Shown here: positions 54,281 through 64,000 of the stretch, in pieces
Layout: the number at the start of each line of letters is the position of its first letter
How positions within the stretch are numbered: the stretch's first letter is position 1
Source of the DNA: Panaeolus papilionaceus
Lineage: Eukaryota > Basidiomycota > Agaricomycetes > Agaricales
Direction: 5' to 3'
DNA: 64,000 nucleotides
Assembly (NCBI GenBank): GCA_015501605.1
Contig: JADNRZ010000004.1
Coordinates: 992,001 to 1,056,000 of the forward strand
Program-made: the position numbers and the translations under genes
Notes under the pieces: model-generated
What the model was told of the DNA's origin: nothing
The model's database searches: none
Seen by the model: the letters and a program-made list of their open reading frames with translations, nothing else

Positions 54281-57200
54281 TCGTATACATTTTTTCTACC
54301 CAGGATAAAAATCACAACGCCCTATGCCTTCCCTTTGCTTCTACCTGCCTCATTCCATGCGATCACTTTTGCAATCCATCCATACTTGGCTTTCTCACCT
54401 CCCCAGCTGTGCCACCACAGTACAACATTCCTCTGTCTCATCGCACTTCATGCAGTCCCCTTTGCACTGAAGAATTTGGATCACTGTCTTCATTGGTAAA
54501 TGGGGACAGCTGTTCAGGTGATCATCGTGGCTTTATCGACCTCTGTGTTCAATTCCAATCCCTGTGACGCCAGCATAGCTATCTGTTGGTGAAGCCAACG
54601 TAGGATATATTCAATCCCCATCAACAATCACTCACTTTTCAGTTGCTTCTGCTGCCATCTATCTAATCATGACCCCATTTTTCTGGCGGTCAGCGAGAAT
54701 TTCCCGATTCCCCGAGTTCCTTTACTGCAATGCCTCTATCGTTCTTTCGTCTACTACAGTATGTTGGCAATATCTGTCTTTAATATCTGGGTTTCCGGGC
54801 CCTCTTTACCCCCTTCACACCGCAATTTGAAATCATCGCATCACACTTTCGCTATCTTTTTCTTTGTTATCCATTCAATTTGCACGTCGCTTGGGGTGCT
54901 CCTTCAGGTACATGTTTATCCTGATTGTATTGCACCCACCTTCGTCCGCTATCTCAGTATCTGAATACCGTTGATAATGATGTCTCGTCCAATCCATATT
55001 CTAGCCTAATGGTCAATCATCTTGTATCTATTTATTCAAATGTTCGGACCGCATATAATGACAAGACACGCCCCTTTTGCCACTGCTGTTTAGCTGGGGT
55101 ATTTTCATGTCTTTGGGCGCCAGGGTTAAGTGTGAAAGGTGTGAACAAAAGGCAAAAATTGCAGCTTTCCATCACCATGGCGTCATAACGTTCTACCACC
55201 TTAACGGCAACCCCTTGTATTTCTACCTGATTGGGTTCTGTGCGGCAAATTGACACCCTGGAAGAGCCTGGAATACAGACAGGCGCATCTCAGGATAAAT
55301 CAAATGTTACTGTGCCCCTTGTCAGGCAGAAGGGACGACTGACAACAGCTCGTAATTGGAGGAGTATATCGGTCCTAGCGCCATCCCCTTTACCAGATAA
55401 TCATCAGCGAATAGCAACATGAGGTGGGTCATACGTCTATGCAGTTTAAATTATAGACCAGCCAAGCAACCACGAGGAAGGGAGGAATGACCGATTTTTT
55501 CGATTTTCACGTCATAACCCGGGAACCCTCGAGTGTCCGGACGTCTGAATCATAAAAGTACATACACATTCCAAGGTTTGATATCGATTACCTATCGAGT
55601 ATCATCTTGCGAGGGGTAAGGCCAAGGGTTGGTTTTTGAAGGTTCTACAAAGATCTTTTCTGTGATTAGGTCGTGTCGCGTGGTAAGTGGATACTTTTGG
55701 AGTTAATGCTGGCCAATAGCGAGATACCCAGAACTTGAAGCCAGTTAGAGGGTCCCCAATTGGGAATTGACGCGTATTCTTGGCGCGTCATGCGCTTGGA
55801 AGTGGGTTGGAGAACCCAGTCAGCGAGTCGTCCGAGACATGTAAGCATCATCATAGAGACCGACGAAATCAGGATGGAATCAGTCTTTCAGGTTGTTGCA
55901 ATTGACGATGATGATCGCTCCAGCCCCACTTCGAAGCCAATCATGCACTGCATCGCTTCCTGAAATCCAGATACCATTCCAAGTCTTGACACCGGTTTAG
56001 AATATTACACCGCCTAGACCTGGCTAGCATCTGCTTTTCGTGTTATGAAATAGACATGTAAAACGCGTCTTACGAATGAGAAACGCGCCACTGTCTGTGA
56101 TCAGTAGAGGAGTGGAAGCAGACAGGGCGACACTGTGCTTCCTTCCAGAGAGTAGTCCAGGACGAATACTGACGAAAGAGAGCTTCCTGTTAATAAGGCT
56201 TGCGAAGCCTTGAACACATTCACGCTGTCTGTAGGCAAAATCAATCAAAGGTTCATGATATTGATGAGTTATAACAACTAAAACTGAAATATCTGCCTCC
56301 GATTTTGAAGGCAACAGTCAAGTTGTAATGAGCGAAGGGATACAGTTCGATGGGTGCGGGTTTAGGAAGAAGGCGCAAAGTAACATCAGGGCGGAACAAA
56401 GGGAGGGGAATGTGAGCGAAGTGTAGGGACGAGGGACAGAGGGTGGTCGTAAAGGTCGTAAACATCAGGAAGCAAACAACTGAGAACGGATAACAATGGG
56501 GAACATAGGAGAGAAAGAGACAGTGCATATCTAATCGTTACAATGATGGGTGAGCGAGATGCGGAAAGGCAATGAAAGCAAGATGAGAGAGGATTGGAAG
56601 CGGATAACGCTGAGGCAGACTTGGTCTTTTCTGGGACAAAAACAGCGATGCAAGATGGTTGTAGAAATAAAGTGGAACGACGGGAGAATAAGGGGTCAAG
56701 TAAAATGTAAAAAATATAACGGAAATAGATAAAGGGTAAATTTATCAAGGCGTGAATAATGAACAGAATATAATGGTCGTAAAATGCATCAGCTCTTCAA
56801 AAAGCGGATGAAGAGACTCATGGCGAGGATGAAGTGATAGATATGAAGAGGGAATACTCCCATACATAGTATGGGAGGATAACGGCCAAGAAAGGTCCAT
56901 GAGGATATGCCTTTTGCTGTAGCTGGTATTCTCGTCATAGAGTAAATGTCATGGCGGCGTCGCGTGTAAAAAATAACTTGCTGGCCACGGAGAACTAAAT
57001 CGTGAAGATGTCGAGTGATGCAATGATGTGGAAATGAAATGAAATGAACAAGCAAGAACAAAAGGAATATTTGCGGAGGGACAGATGAAACGACAACTGG
57101 TGATGTGATGATGAAAATCTGCCCCAGGCCCTTTCCGATGACGGAAGCATCCTGATTATTGGATGTGGGGGGCAAGGGGTTGCTGCTGCGGCAAAGTGAG

Positions 57201-57327
57201 TGACTTGCAGGACATGTCTGTGTTGCAGTGGATGAGGTGGGCGAGAAAACCATAGTGATATTCCGCTGTAATTTTGATAGAAAATAGTAGCCTTGGGCAC
57301 GTTTCTAACGATGACATATCCAGTTGC
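54281..57327. other. Gene-poor stretch of 3.0 kb
   Basis: No coding region could be supported on either strand. Plus-strand frames after 54281 are low-quality continuations of the capping-enzyme 3' UTR. From about 56400 to 57300 the minus strand is T/C-rich with uninterrupted but featureless frames; this part lies just downstream of the minus-strand gene at 57328 and may be a long 3' UTR. No repeats, tRNA or transposon features were recognised. Confidence 0.45.
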
Positions 57328-58110
57328 TCAGTTGAGGAAGTCTGGGGCGGAGGAAAGGGGGGATGTGGCGAAATCCGCGTATTGGCTGGGATAGTCAATC
57401 TTGAGGGAGAAACAATCGGCGAAAGTGAAAGAGCGCGTTAGAAGAGATGGAAGGTTTCGCGAGGGAAGGCGCCGCTGTGAGGGTAGTAGGGACAGAGGAG
57501 CGGCTGCGAAGCCTTGCTCAAAGTCAGAAAGCCCGCTCAAGTCACCGGGAAGGGGACCCAAAGAAGGTTCTGGAGAAGACTCGACTGAAGAGGCAGCCGA
57601 ATCCAGCGCTCTGAATCGCTGAGGAGGGGTCTGGGGCGCAAGGGACAGAGATGAAAACTGCTCCGTGGGCACTGTGAGCTCCGTTGTCTAGAAGAAAGCG
57701 CCGACGAAAGGGTGAGATTAGCAAATAGAAGTAAAAAACGGGTAGGTGTATGGTTGGAAACATACCTCGTTATTAGCACCAACCAAGATATGAGATGTAG
57801 CACCCCAAGACATTGACGAGTAGTCAAGACCACCGTCGACATGAGTAATGGCGAGACCCTGAGTTAGTTCAAGGTTGAACTCGGAATTGACATTAATGGA
57901 TTCCTCTGACTCCTGGTCAGCATTGCACTGGCCGTCTGTGACGGTCCACCACTCGAGGTCTGCAAGGACCCGCCTGTTTGAAGTCTCTGAACCTGAAGTC
58001 CTCCTGTTGTTGTGTCCTGCTCGGGTCAGAAGAGCAGCGCTCGAATAAGGCGATGACCTAAGAGTGGAACGAACAGATGGGGACGAGGCAGTACGACGAA
58101 GAGAAGGCAT
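57328..58110 (-). CDS. Conserved unknown Ser-rich protein
   Basis: Two exons (58110-57766 and 57687-57328) join in phase 0 to give 234 residues. The N-terminus MPSLRRTASSPSVRSTLRSSPYSSAAL is basic and Ser-rich. A central block VLADLEWWTVTDGQCNADQE, with INVNSEFNLEL, looks conserved and folded. The C-terminal half is Ser/Pro-rich. I believe proteins of this type recur in Agaricomycetes with no assigned function, but that is from general familiarity. The start at 58110 is chosen over the upstream frame to 58218 because the extra residues look like translated leader. Confidence 0.65.
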
Positions 58111-58210
58111 TGTAGACAACGAAGACAACGACGTAGACGACCGCCTAACGCAGTGCCCGTGATGAAGGCAAATGGTGGTAGGAGTGAGAGGAGGACGAGC
58201 CTGCGAAAAA

Positions 58211-58520
58211 AAAAACATTATTTCATTTTATATATATAATTTTGATGTAAAGGTAGTTACTTATCATCATCATCCACAATTATTATTATTCTACTAATTA
58301 TTTTACATGTTCTTTACTTACTACCTTGTCTTTCTGACATCTATTAAATCTATACTTTATGAATCTTACCTTTTAAAATTTTAACTAAAAAGTCTTCAAT
58401 GTCTAACAACACCTTTTATTATCCTAACTACAACTAACTATCTCTCGCCTTATTCTCTTCCACAATACAGGTATAAATGCTCGTTATTAACTCGTTATAT
58501 TATACCTTGATATCTAGAAA
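58211..58520. repeat. A/T-rich low-complexity tract
   Basis: Bases here are strongly A/T-rich, with a TATATATATAAT run near 58229, ATCATCATCATCC at 58263-58275 and repeated ATT units near 58280. It lies just upstream of the gene at 58110, so it may include its promoter. Confidence 0.5.
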
Positions 58521-61500
58521 CAAGAGATCCTCTCACATGTGCCTCTGGCGTATCTACGGATCAGGAGCCTGAACCCAAAGCCACAAGCGGCGACGGCTGA
58601 GAAGACAACACGACATGTAAACGTCCCTCAATATCCCGCCATCCCCTCATCACTTACTTTGAATATATCATGCCTTTGGTCGGTATTGTGCTATTAAAGA
58701 CGTAAAACGCGTAAAAACGCGTCCAATGAGACCAAAAAGCGCGCCTAATTACGCGGAGACGCGCTCCCGTGACGAGTGACGACAGATCCCGTGGAGAAGG
58801 CTGTTGCATTTTCCCTTTGTTCCTGCCACGCACGATGCTCTTGATCATTCTCATTGCCAACTATCGATCACGGACTTTGAACTTTCCCAGAAATTCTGAA
58901 CAAATTCAGCACTTTCGTCATGCTTGTTTCCACAGGACAAGAAAACCCACACTCGGTCATCTCACCACCCATTCGAGATCCGACACACCCGCCTTTTTAC
59001 CCAACTTGTGTTTTCATCCGGTATGAATGTTAGATTACAGACCCTCCATTTCAGCGCTGATGCTAATATCATATGTACCGCAGTTCAGTGCATCTTCCAT
59101 ACACCTTGCAATGGATACGAAAAACAAGACAAGAAAATACATAGCTAAGTCCCAATAAATAAAGTCTAACCATCCCACTCCTGACAGCGACACGATCAAA
59201 ATCTCGTTATCAATCAACCTACGGCAGAATCCCTCGTTACATGTAAGCTCTCTCCAATCTTTGCTCCCATCTATGCCATACATAGGTTGTCTGTCACCCT
59301 GAACCAGGCTTCCACTGATACTCAAGACGCTAATTGGTAATCAAACCAATACCACTCTCTTCGCGTCAACTCCTTACCTTTCAAGGATATTGATGGCGAA
59401 TGCCGTCGCCCTCAAAATTAAAGATCAAGTAATGTGCACATATATCAGCTAGTTTGGACAGTCGACGCTTTGTCTGTATCGAACATCAATTCCATGCACA
59501 TGCCGCAGCCACAATAGCTCACAGGAATACCCCTAGCTTATTCTGCTTCATTGGCGAGATCATCGGTCGAGATGGCTTCTCACAAAGTATTTCAAGAAAT
59601 GTTATCTTTCTTATATGGGATCCTTTTAAAGCCACATTGCTACAAAATCCGAATGGGAAACCCACAAGGCACGCGTCTGTTTCGAATCTATTAAATCGTG
59701 AGTGTAAGTTTGACAGCTATAAATTCGTTTTCGGATATTCTGACCCGCGACGTGGTTTCTAACACTCGGACCCGCCGCTTCTTTTCAGAACCCGCTCCTT
59801 GACCAGCTAGCTGTTGCTCATTGGCGTTCGATCGAACATGTAGCTAGGCGCTGAGGATTCGAAATTCTTTTTTACTCGAGGTTAGAAGCTCTCATTTCAT
59901 CTCTTACCTACTTGCATGATCCACAGAAAAACTACGTCGCATCAAGCATCCCTTAGCTTCTAGGTTCTTAAAATCTCCTCAAAGCCGATGATCATGATGT
60001 TATTGAGTCCTTATCTGCCCACATGATATTTATATTATGGGCTCAATGAGAATCTGTCTCACCGTCTCGGATGCAGATGTATTGTGGTGTCCCCGCCGAA
60101 GAGCCGTAGGCAACTCAATTCCATGGTTTCAAGTGTCGCCGCTACCCTTGGGGCACTCCAATACAATTTAACTTGTACGCGCCTAAAGGCCGTACATACA
60201 AGAACGCTCACCCGCTGCTTTGCATTGACCAACGCCAAAAAATCAGTGAGATTGTATGTTGTCCGACCTTATTTCTGTGGCTATGTCCACTTCTCGAGTT
60301 GGTGGGGGAACATGCTCCTAAAAAGGACAATTCTTTAAGAATCTTGGCCGGTCCGTAAAGCAAGAAAGAAAGCGGAGGATCCACCACGACACGTCGTTCA
60401 CACTGTCCGCCACACCGCACGTTCCTTGTTCTACTTCTGTTTCTCACAATCGCTGTAATGAATCAAGAGAGCAACGAAAACGCCGTGCAGCACTAGACAA
60501 CGGTGGAAGGGGATCTAATATTATGACGATCATCAATCGAGGCGGGGAAGACGTGGTTAAAAGCCGTGGAGACGACATTCGAACACCCTCAAAAGCCGCA
60601 CATGCGAGATCGAATTTTCTCAGACGTGATCACCCTTGAATTCAGCAAAAGCCACCATTATACCAGGTCAATCTGTAGAGAGTTGTCAAATGTAGACGTG
60701 TTCGATGCACGATCCGTCGCCTTCAACCAAGCTATCAGCATAGTATTCAGGGTTCGAACCGACAGGCGCTCGAAGCGCCCGTTATTTGATTGAACAGATA
60801 TTTCCCTTTCTCAGAGTATAGAGGATCGCATGAACAAAATAGCCTCATGTATTCGAGGAAGATAGCAAAATAAGACCCAAGCCTTTCACGGCATCTTGAA
60901 ATCGTCAACTGTGACGACATCCATTTGTCAGGTTAGGGAGGTGGACCTCGCGTAATTCCAAATAAGAAGACCGACGTTGGAGCTTGTTCTTGAAGAAGGA
61001 GGACCTTCCAGAGCTGTTATTCGGCTACCCACGTTGCATGGGGAGAAAGTATCATAAGGAGGGGAGCGGTTGTCCGACAACAATCCGTCGTTCAAAAATC
61101 GCCGGCGGTCTTGTCATCTCTTCATCATTCCCGACGTCATGTGTAGCGCCCCTCGACTGAAAATATCGAACTCAGGTTGTTCGAACTTCTTGTTGAATGT
61201 ATTGTTGTCAGGGGCATAATCACCGCAGCGCGCGCCCAGCGCAACAATGGACAGTCGGCACGAGACGGGGTGTTCATCACTGTGGTACTCTCAACCTTTC
61301 GCGCGAAGAACTCGGACTCCTTTGTTACTCTGATATCATCTCGACATCCGTCTTGGACAAGTGAGAGCTTGTGGCTGTTTTCAGCCCTATTGGAAGTCTC
61401 TTTTCTGCTTAATAAACCACAGGCTTGGGTGCATGGATACCCTAAACATATGGAATAAGATGACCGTGGCTGCGCCGCGGCCTTCATTCCGAAGGTCCAG

Positions 61501-61897
61501 ATGTCACCAGTAATTTTAGGTTGTCAACTGCAGACTAAGGCTTTGTCGAGAGAACAAACTTTCTTGATAGATAGTCAGCACGTCAAATGCTTTATACTAT
61601 TGCCTGTCTGATTATCGTGATACATTGTAAACCTCTTGCACGAGGCGTGGAAGTCGTCGATGGGTACAAAGCAGCTTCTGGGAGATGCTGCAACATTGAT
61701 CAGTCTTTCGAATACATAAAGAAATTACATTGTCGGGGCGTATTGTACAGCCTTGGAATTTGAGTTAATATACTACTATTACTACCGAACTTATACTGGA
61801 ACAAGACATTATGATTTTAATTTTATCTTCATTAGGCTTGTCTGAATGCTAAACAATTATCTCTTCCCGGATACAAATTGTAATAGAAAGCAGAACT

Positions 61898-62243
61898 ATG
61901 AAGGTATATCTTAACTTTGACGTGAGCCCTAGATGTGAAACAACTGCTTTCATCCCGATTACCGAATTATACCCTGAGGGCTTGGCTGATGTTCGAAAAC
62001 CTCGAAGTAACAGAAGACAGGTTGCATGAATTTTGGGTAAGGTTTTTACACCAGCCCAGTAAAATTTTGGGAGGGACTTTTTATTCATTTTATATTATAC
62101 CCAAGACGGATACGCTACATACATGCTGGAAGGATCCGGATGGAAAAATAACACAGTGGGTATTTGTCCGAACTTTGAAGATGGTATGCTATCTAATCTT
62201 ATCTAAAGACGGTATCCCTGCTTATCTCTCACCGATTACTTAG
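61898..62243 (+). pseudogene. Possible coding remnant upstream of guanine deaminase
   Basis: Two overlapping frames look weakly protein-like: one starting at 61898 (MKVYLNFDVSPRCETTAFIP) and one through 61990-62190 (FENLEVTEDRLHEFWVRF, then WKDPDGKITQWVF). They are not in one frame, and no splice joining them was found. It may be an eroded gene, an unannotated small gene, or chance. No family recognised. Confidence 0.25.
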
Positions 62244-62400
62244 CACCTTGCGGAACCTTATGCGACGACCCTCACCTGCCACCCCAACGATCAGCCCGTA
62301 CATAAAATGGTATCGGCATATCCTATACGGCTCCGACCACTTTGCTCTTGCCACGTCTTTGACGGATCTACCATAACAAATTTTACCAATATTGCCTGCA

Positions 62401-64000
62401 ATGTCAGCGACTATTTACTATGGTGCCGTTGTCAATCCTCGATCTCTTAAGGCCTACGACCTATGGCCTCGTTGTCTCTTGGCTGTGAATGCTCAAGGTA
62501 TTATCGATTGGGTGGTAGAAGATGTCATACCCCATGAGCTTCAAGACATCCTCGCGTCCAAAGGATACACAATCGAGACTGACTTCGTTGCTCTGAAAGA
62601 CAGCGAATTCTTGATTCCTGGCTTCGTTGATACCCATACTGTGAGCACTTCATGTTGAAATTCCCCTACGATGAAAAGCTGATCTCTTGGAACGTTTCCA
62701 GCATGCGCCCCAAGTTCCGAACATGGGAACGTGGGTCATTGTCTTTTCGTCATAACGTGTTCTGGCTGACTTCAAGCCGTTATTTACAGAGGAGGCCAAT
62801 TTCAACTCCTGGAATGGTTGAACAAGGTTACTTTCCCTATGGAAAGCAAATTCAAAGACGCTGTCTTTGCTAGAAGCATGTACGAATCGGTCGTCAGACG
62901 TATAATCAACTCAGGGGTAGGCACATGGCGATTAGATCCGTTGTATATTGTTTGACTGTTTGCAGACGACAACTTGTTGTTATTATGGCACACTGCACCT
63001 AGAAGCGACCAAGATACTCGCCGATATCATTCATGCGTTTGGGCAGAGGGCATTCGTTGGCGTTAGTCGTTATTTCGATCAATTTTCATGACTTCGGCTC
63101 ATCATATACTACCAGAAATGCAACATGAACCGCGAATCTCCGGGATACTACATTGAACCAAGTGCTACTACATCAGTCGATGCTACGAAGGACTTGATAG
63201 CTTACATCCGTCAGTTACCATCTCCGTCGGCTAGTGCAGGAGAACCGTTGGTACAACCTATCTTGACACCTCGCTTCGCTATTTCCTGCACGGATGAGCT
63301 CCTGCAGTCGCTCGGTGATTTAGCCAAGGCAGATCCTCAACTTCGGATTCAAACTCATATTTCGGAAAACCTCTTCGAGATATCGAAGACATTGGAGCTC
63401 TTCCCAGCCGCTTCAAGCTATGCTGGGGTTTACGACATGTTTGGTCTACTTCGAAGCAACACTGTACTTGCCCATGCAGTGCACTTATCTGAGAGCGAGG
63501 TCAACCTGATCAAAGAAAGGGATGCGGGTATCAGCCACTGTCCCACAAGCAACTTCAATCTCAGCAGCGGCGTCGCGCCCATTGGGTATTACCTCGACAA
63601 AGGCGTTAAGGTTAGTGATTCGACCTACTTCGTCATCGACCTTCTAATCAATCATTCCCCCAGGTTGGCCTGGGGACAGACGTATCCGGAGGATTTAACA
63701 TTTCGATACTGAACGCCATTCAGAATGCAAGCATTGCCGCCAAAGTTTGCTCCTTCCAACCGACACCACATGCAGATTTGAAAGTTCCTGAATTCTCAAA
63801 CAAAGCACTTCCAGTTGCCACACTTCTGTATCTAGCTACTCTGGGTGGCGCCGCAGTTTGTGGTTTGGAGGATCAAATTGGTTCGTTTACCGAAGGGAAG
63901 AGCTTTGATGCTCTCCTCGTTACCACACAAAATACTGCAGGTAATCCAGGATTATGGGGGGTTGATACCTTTGTGCCATCAGAGACCACCGACAGTAAAG
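62401..64000 (+). CDS. GUD1: Guanine deaminase (partial, runs off the right edge)
   Basis: Zinc amidohydrolase converting guanine to xanthine in purine salvage and catabolism; cytosolic. ATG 62401 follows CCTGCA; an upstream extension would need TTG. Exons begin 62401-62640, 62702-62730, then from 62790 on. Motifs: IPGFVDTHTHAPQ with the metal-binding His pair (split by intron 1), GTGGQFQLLEWLN, TTTCCYYGTLH, ISCTDELLQSL, QTHISEN, VLAHAVHL, ISHCPTSNFNLSSG and VGLGTDVSGG with the catalytic Asp. The C-terminal part runs through GAAVCGLEDQIGSFTEGKSFDALLV to the end of the window. The assignment over other amidohydrolases rests on HTHAPQ and the order of metal ligands. Confidence 0.93.

Larger units (their letters stand above)
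58111..62400. other. Gene-poor stretch of 4.3 kb
   Basis: No gene could be supported. Many short frames are present on both strands, none with a domain or good exon structure. The piece closest to coding is at 61898-62243. No inverted terminal repeats, reverse transcriptase or transposase motifs were seen. Confidence 0.4.

Noticed and set aside
60566..60793. tRNA-like box B (GGTTCGAACC near 60753)
   Set aside because: No matching box A or cloverleaf arms at the right spacing.
61137..61487. Overlapping frames on both strands
   Set aside because: Featureless, mutually antisense, no splice signals or conserved motifs.
1..64000. CRISPR arrays, intact transposons or viral genes
   Set aside because: No regular spaced repeats, terminal inverted repeats, transposase or polymerase motifs were seen in a eukaryotic context.

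Overview
The window is nuclear DNA of a filamentous basidiomycete, most likely a mushroom-forming Agaricomycete. Nearly every gene is split by many short introns (about 45-70 nt), several exons are under 25 nt, genes sit 60-250 nt apart on both strands, and the best-matching families (septin, Pam17, Sar1, PIG-M, Utp21, Skp1, capping enzyme) have fungal-type sequences. I cannot name the species. All gene models were built by hand by joining exons across GT-AG (and a few GC-AG) introns and checking that phases agree.

Layout. 1-298: 3' end of an unidentified membrane-anchored protein. 1.2-2.6 kb: septin of the Cdc10 class. 3.3-8.6 kb: 15-exon P4-ATPase lipid flippase. 9.5-11.7 kb: F-box/WD40 protein. 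12.1-13.7 kb: GH5 glycosidase without a signal peptide. 13.9-18.3 kb (minus): large SNF2-type ATPase with a DEGH box. 18.5-19.4 kb: Pam17. 19.7-21.1 kb (minus): one-pass membrane SH3 protein. 21.6-25.9 kb (minus): a single 11-exon gene joining a CCCH zinc finger, a long acidic disordered region, ankyrin repeats and a Clp-type AAA+ domain. 26.1-27.5 kb: glutaredoxin-like protein whose 3' end overlaps, in another frame, a ZCCHC8-like zinc-knuckle protein. 27.6-29.1 kb (minus): GPI mannosyltransferase I. 29.4-30.4 kb (minus): Sar1. 31.1-32.3 kb (minus): SRP receptor beta. 32.5-33.7 kb (minus): secreted Ser/Asp/Thr-rich protein. 34.7-38.3 kb: Utp21. 38.4-40.8 kb: tandem MYND-finger genes, the first decayed. 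41.2-42.6 kb: WDR53-like protein. 42.6-43.5 kb (minus): Tim17-like membrane protein. 43.7-44.5 kb: dynactin p27. 44.6-46.1 kb (minus): F-box-like protein. 47.1-49.3 kb: glutamine-synthetase-family enzyme with a 9-nt exon. 49.4-50.3 kb (minus): DUF3074/START-like protein. 50.5-51.1 kb (minus): mitochondrial ribosomal protein bL27. 51.3-52.1 kb: Skp1. 52.5-54.3 kb: mRNA guanylyltransferase. 57.3-58.1 kb (minus): conserved unknown. 62.4-64.0 kb: guanine deaminase, running off the edge.

The first 54 kb is packed housekeeping: ER/secretory functions (Sar1, SRP receptor beta, GPI synthesis, flippase), mitochondrial import and translation (Pam17, bL27m, Tim17-like), ribosome biogenesis and RNA processing (Utp21, capping enzyme, zinc knuckle), and ubiquitin adaptors (Skp1 and F-box proteins). 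There is no sign of a metabolic cluster or of an intact mobile element. The last 10 kb is gene-poor (about 3.0 and 4.3 kb without a convincing gene).

Most worth a second look: the CCCH-ankyrin-AAA+ gene and the frame break near its 3' end, the overlapping glutaredoxin/zinc-knuckle pair, the decayed MYND duplicate, and the microexons and GC-AG introns.
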